From Corynebacterium kalidii (lineage in GTDB: Bacteria > Actinomycetota > Actinomycetes > Mycobacteriales > Mycobacteriaceae): 64,000 bases of DNA. Position numbers and translations under genes: made by a program. The notes under the pieces are model-generated. The model was not told where the DNA came from. It saw only the letters and a list, made by a program, of their open reading frames with translations, and made no database searches. Position 1 is the first letter of the stretch; each line of letters starts with the position of its first letter. This document shows positions 1 through 10,084 of this stretch, in pieces. The DNA lies in the NCBI RefSeq assembly GCF_022869005.1, contig NZ_JALIEA010000013.1, forward strand, positions 186,001 to 250,000. The letters are read 5' to 3'.

Positions 1-263
1 GCGCCGAGGGCGCGGTGCAGATCCTGCGCCGCCGTGACATCGCCGCCGTCCCCGACGAGGAGAAGGCCGAGTACACCAAACAACTCGCCGACGAGTACCA
101 GGCGGAGAACATCAACCCGAACTTCTCCGTGGAGACCGGTGAGATCGACCGCATCGTGGCACCCGCCGACACCCGCGACACCCTCGCCTCCGCGCTGCGC
201 TCCCTGCGGACCAAGGACCGCGACCGCCGCCACTTCAAGTTCCATTCCAACGGGCCCCTGTGA
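1..263 (+). CDS. Acyl-CoA carboxylase beta (carboxyltransferase) chain, C-terminal end (partial)
   Basis: The frame is open from the window edge and ends at TGA 261-263. The visible 86 residues begin AEGAVQILRRRDI and end DRRHFKFHSNGPL. The GAEGAVxIxxRR segment and the late region with TRDTLASALRSL are typical of the biotin-dependent carboxyltransferase beta chain (AccD/PccB/DtsR family), which transfers the carboxyl group to acetyl- or propionyl-CoA to make malonyl- or methylmalonyl-CoA. The stop lies 11 bases before the fas start, so the carboxylase that makes the extender unit is coupled to the synthase that uses it. The 5' end is outside the window, so acetyl versus propionyl specificity cannot be judged. 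Confidence 0.85.
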   Translation, partial: AEGAVQILRRRDIAAVPDEEKAEYTKQLADEYQAENINPNFSVETGEIDRIVAPADTRDTLASALRSLRTKDRDRRHFKFHSNGPL

Positions 264-274
264 TTAAGGACACC

Positions 275-3200
275 ATGACTGACATCTCCTCCAGCTTCCT
301 CGCACGTCTGAACGGCGGCAGCGAGAAGACCGCCCTGCTCTTCGGCGGCCAGGCCACCCCGTGGCGTCCCGCCTGCGCGCAGATCTCCGAGGACCCCACG
401 CTCGCCGGCGAGATCCGTGACCTGATCTCCGCCTCGTCCGACCTGCTGGCACCCGTCGCCGCCGAGCTGACCGCCGGTACCGCCGGTGCACTCTCCCTCG
501 AGCGCCTCGCCGGCACCGGGCCCTTCGCCGCGGACGCCGGGGCCCCGGTCTCCGCGGCCCTGTCGGTGCCCGGGATCACCGCCGTGCAGTACGCACAGCT
601 CTCCGCCCTGAAGAACGCCGGCTACGACGCCGCGGCCGCCGTCGCCGACGGCCGTGCGACCGCGCTGGGCCACTCCCAGGGTGTACTCGGTGCGGCCCTC
701 GTCGCCGACAACGGGCTCACCGACGCCCAGATCTTCGCGATCGCCCGCCTCATCGGCGCGGCCGCGGCCCGCACCACCCGGTCCGCCGGTTTCGCCGTCG
801 GTGAGCGCACCCCGATGCTCTCCGTCCGTGGCCTGGAGCGTTCCCACCTCGACGCCGTCATCGCCGACGCCGGCGTGGACGTCGAGGTCGCCATCCACAA
901 CGGCCGTCGCCGTTTCATCCTCTCCGGCACCCCGGAGGACCTCGGCGTCGTCGAGCAGACCGTCCTGCTGCTCGGCGAGAAGGACGCCGCGGAGCTCGCC
1001 GCCAAGACCCGTGGTGGCGCACCGCTGTCGCCGCAGACCGAGTACCTCGAGGTCACCGTCCCGTTCCACCACAGCTCCATGGAGCCCGCCGTCCAGCAGG
1101 TCATCGCCTGGGCCGGACGCTGCGGCCTGCCGGACGCGGAGGCCTTCGCCCGCGCCGTGCTCACCGACCACATCGACTGGGTCTCCCAGGTCGCCACCGC
1201 CCGTGACGAGGGGACCGCCTGGTTCCTCGACCTCGGCCCCGGTGTCGTCGCCTCGCGGATCTCCGCCGACATCATCGAGGGCTCCGGCGCCGGCATCGTC
1301 GCCGCCGGCAGCCTCGACGACGTCGACGCCCTCGCCGCCCCGGGCCCCGACCCGCAGCGCACCGTCGACTGGTCCGCCTTCGCCCCGCGCCTGCTCGACC
1401 TGCCCACCGGCCAGGTCGTGGAGACCGCGTTCTCCCGTCTGACCGGACGGTCCCCGGTGCTGCTCGCCGGCATGACGCCGACCACCGTCGACCCCGAGAT
1501 CGTCGCCGCCGCCGCGAACGCCGGCTACTGGGCGGAACTCGCCGGTGGTGGACAGGTCACCGCCGAGGTCTTCGACGCCAACCTCACCAAGCTCAAGAGC
1601 CTGCTCGAGCCCGGCCGGGCCGTGCAGTTCAACGCCATGTTCATGGACCGCTACCTGTGGAACCTCCACTTCGGCGGCCAGCGCGTGGTCTCCAAGGCCC
1701 GTGAATCCGGTGCCCCGCTGGACGGCGTGGTCATCTCCGCCGGCATCCCGGAGCCCGACGAGGCCCCCGAGGTCATCGGCGCCCTGCGTGGTTCCGGTTT
1801 CTCGCACATCGCCCTGAAGCCGGGCACCGTCAACCAGATTCGCGCCGGCCTGGGCATCGCCCGTCAGATCGAGGACACCGGCACCAGCATCATCCTCCAG
1901 GTGGAGGACGGCCACGCCGGTGGCCACCACTCCTGGGAGAACCTGGACGACCTGCTCACCGCGACCTACGCGGAGATCCGTCGCCAGAAGAACGTGGTGC
2001 TCTGTGTCGGCGGTGGCATCGGCACCCCCGAGCGTTCCGCCGACTACCTCTCCGGTGACTGGTCGGTCGCCCTGGGCCTGCCCGCCATGCCCGTCGACGG
2101 TGTCCTGGTCGGTACCGCCGCCATGACCACCAAGGAAGCCAAGACCACCGACGAGATCAAGCAGCTGCTGGTCGACACCCCCGGTGTCGCCGACGAGACC
2201 GGCGCCGCCTTCACCGCCCCCAACGGCGGCTGGATCGCCCCCGGCCACTCCGCCGGCGGTGCCACCTCGGGCCTGTCGCACCTGCGTGCCGACATCCACG
2301 AGATCGACAACTCCGCGGCGAAGTGCATGCGCCTGATCCAGGAGGTCGGTGGGTCGCTCGAGGCGGTCAACGCCCGACGCGACGAGATCATCGAGGCGAT
2401 GAACAAGACGGCGAAGCCGTACTTCGGTGAGCTGGAGCAGATGACCTACGCCCAGGTCGTCCGCCGCTTCGCCGAGCTGAGCTTCCCGTGGGTCGACCCG
2501 TCCTGGCTGCAGCGCTTCCAGGAACTCCTGCAGCGAGTCGAGGCACGTCTGACCACCGCCGAGCATGGCCCGGTCGAGACTCTCTTCCCGACGCTCGAGT
2601 CCGCCGAGGACCCCGAGTCCGCGGTGGCGACCCTCGTCGCCGCCTACCCGTCGGCCGAGGTCGACACCCTGACCCCGCTCGACACCGCATGGTTCATCGC
2701 GCTGTGCCGGAAGTACCCGAAGCCCATGGGCTTCGTGCCGGCCATCGACGAGGACCTGCTGGCCTGGTGGGGCAAGGACTGCCTCTGGCAGGCCCAGGAC
2801 GACCGCTACTCCGCTGACCAGGTGCGCATCATCCCCGGGCCGGTGTCGGTCTCCGGCATCACCACCGTCGACGAGCCCGTCGCCGACCTGCTCGGACGCT
2901 TCGAGGACGCCTGCCGCGCACGCATTGCCGACAGTGAGGCCACCACCGCGTGGTCCCGCACCGGCGACGCGGAGGACATCGAGGCCTACCTCAAGACCGT
3001 GCCCTACATCTCCTGGACCGGGCACCTCATGGACAACCCGGCCCACGTCATCGACGAGGACCGCTACGACCTCGTCATGGTCAACGACGGTTCCGACGGC
3101 AACCCCGTCAAGGTCACCGTCGACCTGCACCTGGACACCTTCTGGGACGACACCGCCGCCGGCAGCGGCGACTCGCAGGTCCACGCCGTGCGCAGCCTGC

Positions 3201-6200
3201 CCGTCCCGCTGATCCTCGACACCACCAGCATCACCGGTGGTCTGCCCGTGGTCGACGAAGAGCGGCTGCCCGACACCATGTACGGCCTGCTGGCCGGCAC
3301 CGCCGGTGTCGGCAACACCGCCGTCACCGGGGACGAGATCACCGCCATGCCGGTGAAGAACGAGGGCTCCACCTCGGAGGAGACCCCGTTCGGCACGTTC
3401 AACTACACCTTCACCCTCACCGACTCCCTCGGCTCCGAGCACGCCGGTGTCACCGGCGACGGCCTGGGCGACCTGTCCGCGGTCGGCGGCGGCGCCACCC
3501 GAGCCTCCATCGTCCCCGACGCCCTGCTGGGAACCTGCTGGCCGGCGATCTACTCCGCCCTGGGCTCGGCCATGGTCAACGACTACCCGGTCATCGAGGG
3601 CCTGCTCAACGCCGTGCACCTCGACCACTCCGTGGCACTCGAGGTCCCGGCCGAGGAGCTCGCCGAGCGCGCGCCCTTCACGATCACCGTGACCAGCTGG
3701 GCCGCCGGCATCGAGGAGTCCTCCTCCGGCCGCGTCGTCACCGTGCACCACCACATGCACGACGAGGACGGGACCCTGCTGGGCCGTCAGACCGAACGCT
3801 TCGCCATCCGTGGCCGTGCCTTCGGCACCACCCCGCCGGCGGACCCGGCCCTGGCTGGCGGCCTCGTCGACGAGGGCCGCGGGATCACCGACACCCCGCG
3901 TTCCACGCTGCTGCGCACCCGGGTCAACGCACCGGACGAGATGACCCCGTTCGCCTGGGTCTCCGGTGACTTCAACCCGATCCACACCAGCCACGTCGCC
4001 GCCCGCGTCGCCGGTCTGCAGGCACCGCTGGTGCACGGCATGTGGCTGTCGGCCACCGCCCAGCATGCCGCCTCCGCGGCCGGCTCCGGGCACCGGATCC
4101 TCGGCTGGACCTACCGCATGTTCGGCCTGGTGCAGCTCAACGACCCGGTGGACATCCAGGTCGAGCGCACCGGCCGCGTCGCCGGTGGTGGACTGCTGCT
4201 GGAGGTGACCTGCCGGATCAACGACGAACTCGTGTCCCAGGGCACCGCCGTCACCGCGGCCCCGTCCACCGCGTACGTCTACCCGGGCCAGGGCATCCAG
4301 TCCAAGGGCATGGGCCTGGACGAGCGCGCCGCCTCGAAGGCGACCGCCGCCGTGTGGGAGCGGGCCGACGCCCACACCCGCGCCGCGCTGGACTTCTCCA
4401 TCCTCACCGTCGTCCGCGACAACCCGACGACGCTGACCGCCAACGGCGTGACCTACCAGCACCCGGACGGCGTCCTGTACCTCACCCAGTTCACCCAGGT
4501 CGCCCTGGCCACCCTGGCCCTGGCACAGACCGCCCGTCTGCGGGAGGCCGACGCGCTCGTCGCCGACGCCTACTACGCGGGCCACTCGCTCGGTGAGTAC
4601 ACCGCACTCTCGGCCTACGCCGGGACCATCGGCCTGGAGACCGTCCTCGAGGTCGTGTTCCACCGTGGTTCCACGATGCACCACCTCATCCCGCGCGACG
4701 AGAACGGCCGCTCGAACTACCGGATGGGTGCCCTGCGCCCCAACCAGTTCGGTGTCGACGACGAGCACGTCGTCGAGTACGTCAACTCCGTGGCGGAGCA
4801 GTCCGGCGAGTTCCTGGAGATCGTGAACTTCAACCTCGCCGGCGAGCAGTACTCCGTCGCCGGCACCGTCGCCGGTCTCGCCGCCCTGGAGAAGGACGCC
4901 GCGGAGCGGACCGCCGCCGCCGGTGGCAAGGGCTCGTTCATGATGGTCCCGGGCATCGACGTGCCCTTCCACTCTCGTGTCCTGCACCCCGGTGTGCCGG
5001 ACTTCCGGGAGAAGCTCGACGGCCTGCTGCCGGCGACCATCAACCACGAGGTCCTCGAGGGACGCTACATCCCGAACCTCGTCGCCCGGCCGTTCGAGCT
5101 GAGCCGTGACTTCGTGCAGGCGATCCTGGACGTCGTCCCCGCCGCCCCGGCCCAGGACGTCCTGGACAACTGGGACGCCCGTACCAAGGACGAGGCCGGA
5201 CGGGCAGAGGTCGCCCGCACCCTGTTCATCGAGCTGCTCTGCTGGCAGTTCGCCTCCCCGGTCCGGTGGATCGAGACCCAGGACCTGCTGCTCGCCAGCG
5301 ACCGCCTGGACATCGACGAGTTCGTCGAGATCGGTCTCGGTGCCGCGCCGACCCTGGCGAACCTGGCCACCAAGACGCTGAAGCTGCCCCGGTTCACCGG
5401 TGCCGACGTCGCCGTGCGCAACGTCCAGCGCGACGAGAAGCTCGTCTACAACGAGGACGTCCAGACCATCGGCGCCCCGGTCGACGAGCCGGACGTGGAG
5501 CGCGAGAGCGCACCCGCCGACGTCGTCGCCGAGGCACGTCCGGACGCCTCCGTCCCCTCCCCGGCAGTGGACGAGGGCTACGCCACCCCCGAGGCCCCGG
5601 CCCCGGCCGGCTCGGTCGAGCGCCCCGCCGACCTGCCCTACAAGGCCTCCGACGCGATCAAGACCCTGCTGGCCTACGCCAACAAGTTGCGCCCGGAGCA
5701 GATCGGTGGTGCCGACACCACAGGTACCCTGACCAACGGCGTGTCCTCGCGACTGAACCAGCTGCTCATGGACATCTCCGCGGAGCTGGGCCTGTCCAGC
5801 GTCGAAGGTGCCGCCGAAGCGGACGTCACCACCCTGTCCGCCACGGTGGACGCCGCCGCGCACAACTACGCCGCCTTCGGCCCGGTGCTCGGCGAAGCGG
5901 TGAAGGACCGGCTGCGGAAGCTCTTCGGCTCCGCCGGCGCCAAGGCCACCGCCATCGCCGACCGCGTCACCGGGACCTGGGAACTCGGCCCGGGCTGGGT
6001 CGACCACACCACCGCGCAGATCCTGCTCGGTTCCCGTGACGGCGCCTCCGCCCGCGGCGGCGACCTGTCCACCCTGGCCACGTCCGCCACCTCGATGAAC
6101 GACGTCAACGCCATCATCGACGAGGCCGTCGCTCAGGTCGGCGCCGCACACGGCATCCCCGTGGCGAAGCCCAGCGCCGGTGGCTCCGGCGGCGGCACCG

Positions 6201-9200
6201 TCGACTCCGCGGCACTCGACGCCCTCGCCGAGGAGGTCACCGGTGACGAGGGTGTGCTGGCCAACCTGGCACGCCACATCCTGCACGACCTGAACCTCGA
6301 CATCCCGGAGTCCTCGTCCTTCGAGGACCCCGAGGCCGACGAGACCGCCGCCGTCCTGCAGGCCGTCAGCGACGAGCTCGGGGCCACCTGGCCCAAGCAG
6401 GTCGCCCCGGTCTTCGACGAGCGCCGCGCCGTCCTCATCGATGACCGGTGGGCCACCGCCCGCGAGGACATCGCACGTCTCGCCGCCGGCGGGGAGATCG
6501 CCGGGACCGCGACGTTCCGCGGCACCGGCGAGACCGTGGCGAAGCACGCCGACTGGTGGGCCGCACACACCACCGACGCCGAGCTGGCGACCCGTTTCGC
6601 CGGGATCGCCGCCGACGCCCGTGACACGGAGACCGCCGGCGACTTCGCCGGACAGGTCGCCGTGGTCACCGGTGTCACCCCCGCCTCCATCGCCGGTGGC
6701 GTGGTCGGTGACCTGCTGGCCGAAGGTGCGACCGTGGTGATCACCGCCTCGCGCATCAGCTCCGCCCGCCTGGAGTTCATCAAGAAGCTCTACCGCGAGC
6801 ACGCCTCGGCCGAGGCGAAGATCTGGCTGGTGCCGGCGAACCTGTCGAGCTACCGCGACATCGACGCCCTGGTCGACTGGATCGGCAACGAGCAGACCGA
6901 GACCGTCGGATCCGAGAAGAAGCTGGTCAAGCCGGCACTCGTCCCCGACCTCTTCCTGCCCTTCGCCGCCCCGACGGTCTCCGGCACGGTCGAGGACGCC
7001 GGCGGAAACGCCGAAACCCAGGCCCGCCTGCTGCTGTGGAGCGTGGAGCGTTCCTTCACCGCGCTGTCCCGCATCGGCCACGAGGCGAACCTGGCACACC
7101 GTCTGCACGTGGTGCTGCCGGGCTCGCCGAACCGTGGGACCTTCGGTGGCGACGGCGCCTACGGCGAGACCAAGGCCGCCTTCGACGCCATCTGCAACAA
7201 GTGGTCCAACGAGCCGTGGGGCGGGCGTGTCACCATCGCGCACCCGCGTATCGGCTGGGTCGCCGGAACCGGCCTGATGGGCGGCAACGACCCGCTCGTC
7301 GACGCCGCCGTCGACGCCGGTGTGCGTGTGTGGACCCCGTCCGACATCGCCGGCGAGCTGGTCCGTCTGTGCTCCTCCGAGATCCGCGCCGCCGCGTCCA
7401 TCGGACCGGTCGATGCCGACCTGACCGGTGGGCTGGACAAGATCAACCTCACCGAACTGCGCGACCAGGCCCTGGCCGACGGCGCGTTCGAGGCGGCCGC
7501 CGACAGCGGCACCGCGGCTGGCGTCGATGCCCCGGTCACGGTCAACGCCCTGCCGTCCCCGGTGCGGGCATCGCAGCCCGTCGCCCCGGACGAGACCTGG
7601 GGTGAGGTCACCGCGGATCTCGAGGACATGGTCGTCGTCGTCGGACTCGGAGAAATCAGCGCCTGGGGCTCCGGCCGTACCCGCTTCGAGGCGGAGTACG
7701 GTGTCCAGGCCGACGGATCGGTGGACCTCACCGCCGCCGGCGTGCTGGAACTCGCCTGGATGACCGGACTGCTGACCTGGAAGGACACCCCGGTCGCCGG
7801 CTGGTACGACGCCAAGGGCGAGATCGTCCCCGAGGAGGAGATCTTCACCCGCTACCGCGACGAGGTCGCCGCCCGCGCCGGTGTGCGCACCTTCGTCGAC
7901 GACGTCGCGGTCGAGGACGTCCACACCCCGCAGGTCGCGGAGATCTTCCTCGACCGCGAGGTCACCTTCGCCGTCGACTCGGCCGAGGACGCCCAGTCCT
8001 TCGTCGACGCCGACCCGACCTTCACCCGGGCGACCGTCGACGAGGAGACCGGCGAATGGTCCGTCACCCGCCTGCCGGGTGCCCGGACCCACGTGCCGCG
8101 CCGTGCCACCCTGGCACGGAAGGTCGGCGGCCAGTTCCCGACGGACTTCGACCCGGCACGCTGGGGTATCCCGGCGTCGATGATCGAGGCCGTTGACCGG
8201 ATCGCGATCTGGAACCTCGTCACCGCGGTCGACGCCTACCTCTCCGCCGGCTTCACCCCGGCAGAGATCCTGCAGGCGGTCCACCCGTCCGACGTGGCGA
8301 TGACCCAGGGCACCGGTTTCGGCGGTATGACGTCCATGCGCAAGCTCTTCGTCGACCGTTTCCTGGAGGAGGACATCCCGTCCGACATCCTGCAGGAGAC
8401 CCTGCCCAACGTCGTGGCCGCACACACCATGCAGTCCTACGTCGGCGGCTACGGTGCGATGATCCACCCGGTCGGCGCCTGCGCCACCGCGGCGGTCTCC
8501 GTCGAGGAGGGCGTGGACAAGATCAAGCTCGGCAAGGCCGACTTCGTGGTCGCCGGAGCCACCGACGACATCAACGTCGAGTCCATCACCGGCTTCGCGA
8601 ACATGAACGCCACCGCGGATTCCGACGCCATGGCGGCCAAGGGCCTCAACGAGCGGTTCTACTCCCGGGCCAACGACCGCCGTCGTGGCGGTTTCGTCGA
8701 GGCACAGGGTGGCGGCACCATCCTGCTGACCCGCGGCTCCGTCGCGGCGAAGCTGGGCCTGCCCGTCCAGTCCGTGGTCGGCTACGCGGCGTCCTTCGCC
8801 GACGGTGCGCACACCTCCATCCCCGCTCCGGGCATGGGTGCGCTGGCGGCCGGCCGCGGTGGCCAGGGCTCCAAGCTGTCGAAGGAGCTCGCCAAGCTCG
8901 GCGTCGGCGCCGACGACATCTCCGTGGTGTCCAAGCACGACACCTCGACCAACGCCAACGACCCGAACGAGTCGCGCCTGCACACCCGCCTGGCGAAGGC
9001 CATGGGCCGGACCGAGGGCAACCCGATGTACGTCGTATCCCAGAAGACGCTCACCGGGCACGCCAAGGGTGGCGCCGCGGTCTTCCAGACCGCGGGGCTG
9101 GGCGACATGTTCCGGACCTCGCGCATCCCGGCGAACCGTTCGCTGGACTGTGTCGACCCGGAGATGGCCTCCGCACCGAACCTCGTGTGGCTGCGCGAGC

Positions 9201-9535
9201 CGCTGCAGCTCAACCGCACGGTCAAGGCGGGTCTGCTGACCTCCCTGGGCTTCGGTCACGTCTCCGCGCTGATGGCGCTGGTCCACCCGGAGGCCTTCCG
9301 GGTGGCCGTGGCCAACCAGCTCGGCGAGGATGCCGCACAGCAGTGGGTCGAGACCGCCTCGGCACGTCTGCGCGCCGGTGTGCGCCGCCGCGAGGCCGGC
9401 ATGCTGGGCCACCGGGCACTGTTCGAGGAGATCGGGCACCGTCGCTTCGCCAACGACGTCGAGATCGACGAGGCCGAGCCCGCCATGCTGCTCGACCCGG
9501 CGGCACGTGCCGGTGAGGACGGTCTGCTGCGGTGA
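275..9535 (+). CDS. fas: Type I fatty acid synthase, multifunctional
   Basis: A protein of about 3086 residues, the usual size of bacterial FAS-I, making C16-C18 acyl-CoAs in the cytoplasm. Visible domain order: acetyltransferase with GHSQG (Ser134); enoyl reductase around 400-700; MaoC-like dehydratase with GDFNPIH (1231-1237) and LVHGMW; malonyl/palmitoyl transferase with GHSLGEY (Ser1438); ACP around 1750-1900 with the pantetheine-site region NGVSSRLNQLL (Ser1824 or 1825); ketoreductase opening GQVAVVTGV near 2126; ketosynthase with active Cys2736 in PVGACATAAV and the later KHDTSTNANDPNE and TGHAKGG motifs. I chose ATG 275 because AAGGA lies 4 nt before it; an in-frame GTG at 260 overlapping the upstream stop is an alternative. 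No frameshift is seen. It overlaps acpS by 4 nt. Confidence 0.97.
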   Translation: MTDISSSFLARLNGGSEKTALLFGGQATPWRPACAQISEDPTLAGEIRDLISASSDLLAPVAAELTAGTAGALSLERLAGTGPFAADAGAPVSAALSVPGITAVQYAQLSALKNAGYDAAAAVADGRATALGHSQGVLGAALVADNGLTDAQIFAIARLIGAAAARTTRSAGFAVGERTPMLSVRGLERSHLDAVIADAGVDVEVAIHNGRRRFILSGTPEDLGVVEQTVLLLGEKDAAELAAKTRGGAPLSPQTEYLEVTVPFHHSSMEPAVQQVIAWAGRCGLPDAEAFARAVLTDHIDWVSQVATARDEGTAWFLDLGPGVVASRISADIIEGSGAGIVAAGSLDDVDALAAPGPDPQRTVDWSAFAPRLLDLPTGQVVETAFSRLTGRSPVLLAGMTPTTVDPEIVAAAANAGYWAELAGGGQVTAEVFDANLTKLKSLLEPGRAVQFNAMFMDRYLWNLHFGGQRVVSKARESGAPLDGVVISAGIPEPDEAPEVIGALRGSGFSHIALKPGTVNQIRAGLGIARQIEDTGTSIILQVEDGHAGGHHSWENLDDLLTATYAEIRRQKNVVLCVGGGIGTPERSADYLSGDWSVALGLPAMPVDGVLVGTAAMTTKEAKTTDEIKQLLVDTPGVADETGAAFTAPNGGWIAPGHSAGGATSGLSHLRADIHEIDNSAAKCMRLIQEVGGSLEAVNARRDEIIEAMNKTAKPYFGELEQMTYAQVVRRFAELSFPWVDPSWLQRFQELLQRVEARLTTAEHGPVETLFPTLESAEDPESAVATLVAAYPSAEVDTLTPLDTAWFIALCRKYPKPMGFVPAIDEDLLAWWGKDCLWQAQDDRYSADQVRIIPGPVSVSGITTVDEPVADLLGRFEDACRARIADSEATTAWSRTGDAEDIEAYLKTVPYISWTGHLMDNPAHVIDEDRYDLVMVNDGSDGNPVKVTVDLHLDTFWDDTAAGSGDSQVHAVRSLPVPLILDTTSITGGLPVVDEERLPDTMYGLLAGTAGVGNTAVTGDEITAMPVKNEGSTSEETPFGTFNYTFTLTDSLGSEHAGVTGDGLGDLSAVGGGATRASIVPDALLGTCWPAIYSALGSAMVNDYPVIEGLLNAVHLDHSVALEVPAEELAERAPFTITVTSWAAGIEESSSGRVVTVHHHMHDEDGTLLGRQTERFAIRGRAFGTTPPADPALAGGLVDEGRGITDTPRSTLLRTRVNAPDEMTPFAWVSGDFNPIHTSHVAARVAGLQAPLVHGMWLSATAQHAASAAGSGHRILGWTYRMFGLVQLNDPVDIQVERTGRVAGGGLLLEVTCRINDELVSQGTAVTAAPSTAYVYPGQGIQSKGMGLDERAASKATAAVWERADAHTRAALDFSILTVVRDNPTTLTANGVTYQHPDGVLYLTQFTQVALATLALAQTARLREADALVADAYYAGHSLGEYTALSAYAGTIGLETVLEVVFHRGSTMHHLIPRDENGRSNYRMGALRPNQFGVDDEHVVEYVNSVAEQSGEFLEIVNFNLAGEQYSVAGTVAGLAALEKDAAERTAAAGGKGSFMMVPGIDVPFHSRVLHPGVPDFREKLDGLLPATINHEVLEGRYIPNLVARPFELSRDFVQAILDVVPAAPAQDVLDNWDARTKDEAGRAEVARTLFIELLCWQFASPVRWIETQDLLLASDRLDIDEFVEIGLGAAPTLANLATKTLKLPRFTGADVAVRNVQRDEKLVYNEDVQTIGAPVDEPDVERESAPADVVAEARPDASVPSPAVDEGYATPEAPAPAGSVERPADLPYKASDAIKTLLAYANKLRPEQIGGADTTGTLTNGVSSRLNQLLMDISAELGLSSVEGAAEADVTTLSATVDAAAHNYAAFGPVLGEAVKDRLRKLFGSAGAKATAIADRVTGTWELGPGWVDHTTAQILLGSRDGASARGGDLSTLATSATSMNDVNAIIDEAVAQVGAAHGIPVAKPSAGGSGGGTVDSAALDALAEEVTGDEGVLANLARHILHDLNLDIPESSSFEDPEADETAAVLQAVSDELGATWPKQVAPVFDERRAVLIDDRWATAREDIARLAAGGEIAGTATFRGTGETVAKHADWWAAHTTDAELATRFAGIAADARDTETAGDFAGQVAVVTGVTPASIAGGVVGDLLAEGATVVITASRISSARLEFIKKLYREHASAEAKIWLVPANLSSYRDIDALVDWIGNEQTETVGSEKKLVKPALVPDLFLPFAAPTVSGTVEDAGGNAETQARLLLWSVERSFTALSRIGHEANLAHRLHVVLPGSPNRGTFGGDGAYGETKAAFDAICNKWSNEPWGGRVTIAHPRIGWVAGTGLMGGNDPLVDAAVDAGVRVWTPSDIAGELVRLCSSEIRAAASIGPVDADLTGGLDKINLTELRDQALADGAFEAAADSGTAAGVDAPVTVNALPSPVRASQPVAPDETWGEVTADLEDMVVVVGLGEISAWGSGRTRFEAEYGVQADGSVDLTAAGVLELAWMTGLLTWKDTPVAGWYDAKGEIVPEEEIFTRYRDEVAARAGVRTFVDDVAVEDVHTPQVAEIFLDREVTFAVDSAEDAQSFVDADPTFTRATVDEETGEWSVTRLPGARTHVPRRATLARKVGGQFPTDFDPARWGIPASMIEAVDRIAIWNLVTAVDAYLSAGFTPAEILQAVHPSDVAMTQGTGFGGMTSMRKLFVDRFLEEDIPSDILQETLPNVVAAHTMQSYVGGYGAMIHPVGACATAAVSVEEGVDKIKLGKADFVVAGATDDINVESITGFANMNATADSDAMAAKGLNERFYSRANDRRRGGFVEAQGGGTILLTRGSVAAKLGLPVQSVVGYAASFADGAHTSIPAPGMGALAAGRGGQGSKLSKELAKLGVGADDISVVSKHDTSTNANDPNESRLHTRLAKAMGRTEGNPMYVVSQKTLTGHAKGGAAVFQTAGLGDMFRTSRIPANRSLDCVDPEMASAPNLVWLREPLQLNRTVKAGLLTSLGFGHVSALMALVHPEAFRVAVANQLGEDAAQQWVETASARLRAGVRRREAGMLGHRALFEEIGHRRFANDVEIDEAEPAMLLDPAARAGEDGLLR

Positions 9536-9996
9536 CCGGGTCCAGCTTCGTGTTCGGCGTCGGCATCGACGTCGTCGACATCCCGTCGTTCGCCGAGCAG
9601 CTCGGCATGCCGGGGTCACGGTTCGCCGAGTCCTTCACCGGCGCGGAGCGTCGCACCTCTGCCCGCCAGGCGCAGACCAGCGGAAACGAGGCCCAGCACC
9701 TGGCTGCCCGCTGGGCGGCGAAGGAGGCGTTCTACAAGGCGTGGACCGCCGCCGAGGCCGGCGACGAGATCCCCGGGGCCTCGATGGACTGGTCACGGAT
9801 CGAGGTGGTCAAGGACCGCTGGGGTCGGCCGTTCATCCGGCTGCACGAACCACTGGCATCCGTGGTCACCGGGGCGTTGACCCGGCACTTCGGTGGCGGG
9901 GCCGCCGATAACGGGCACGCTGTCTGGCACCTGAGCCTGTCCCACGACGGGCCGGTCGCCCAGGCCTTCGTGGTCGGGGAGTGGCGCCGGATGTAG
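9532..9996 (+). CDS. acpS: Holo-[acyl-carrier-protein] synthase (FAS-I phosphopantetheinyl transferase)
   Basis: A 154-residue protein that moves 4'-phosphopantetheine from CoA to the ACP serine of FAS-I. The signature GVGIDVVDI (9-17) carries the Mg-binding Asp, and LAARWAAKEAFYKAW carries the second acidic/lysine motif of the AcpS family; the size is normal. Its GTG start overlaps the fas TGA (GTGA), so it should be translationally coupled to the enzyme it activates, the arrangement known for actinobacterial fas-acpS. Transcription probably ends at the long inverted repeat 18 bases after the stop. Confidence 0.95.
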   Translation: MTGSSFVFGVGIDVVDIPSFAEQLGMPGSRFAESFTGAERRTSARQAQTSGNEAQHLAARWAAKEAFYKAWTAAEAGDEIPGASMDWSRIEVVKDRWGRPFIRLHEPLASVVTGALTRHFGGGAADNGHAVWHLSLSHDGPVAQAFVVGEWRRM

Positions 9997-10014
9997 CGGC
10001 GTCCCCGCGGCGAA

Positions 10015-10071
10015 AAAAGTCTGGGCCCGTGCACCTGATCACCCTGATCCGGTGCACGGGCCCAGACTTTT
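10015..10071. repeat. Interspersed inverted repeat, copy 1 (bidirectional terminator-like)
   Basis: Perfect 21-bp arms (10015-10035 and 10051-10071) around a 15-nt loop. The outer core AAAAGTCTGGGCCCGTGCA ends in A4 on one side and T4 on the other, so each strand forms a GC-rich hairpin followed by a T-run. It lies between the convergent acpS and HbpS-like genes and should stop transcription from both. The same core occurs at 14118-14174 and 31544-31600. Confidence 0.93.
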
Positions 10072-10084
10072 GTCCGTCCGAAGG

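Noticed and set aside
2950..9656. Many long open frames in other frames of fas, on both strands
   Set aside because: They lie inside a gene with clear motifs throughout, have Arg/Pro/Ser-rich sequences without domains, and arise from high GC.
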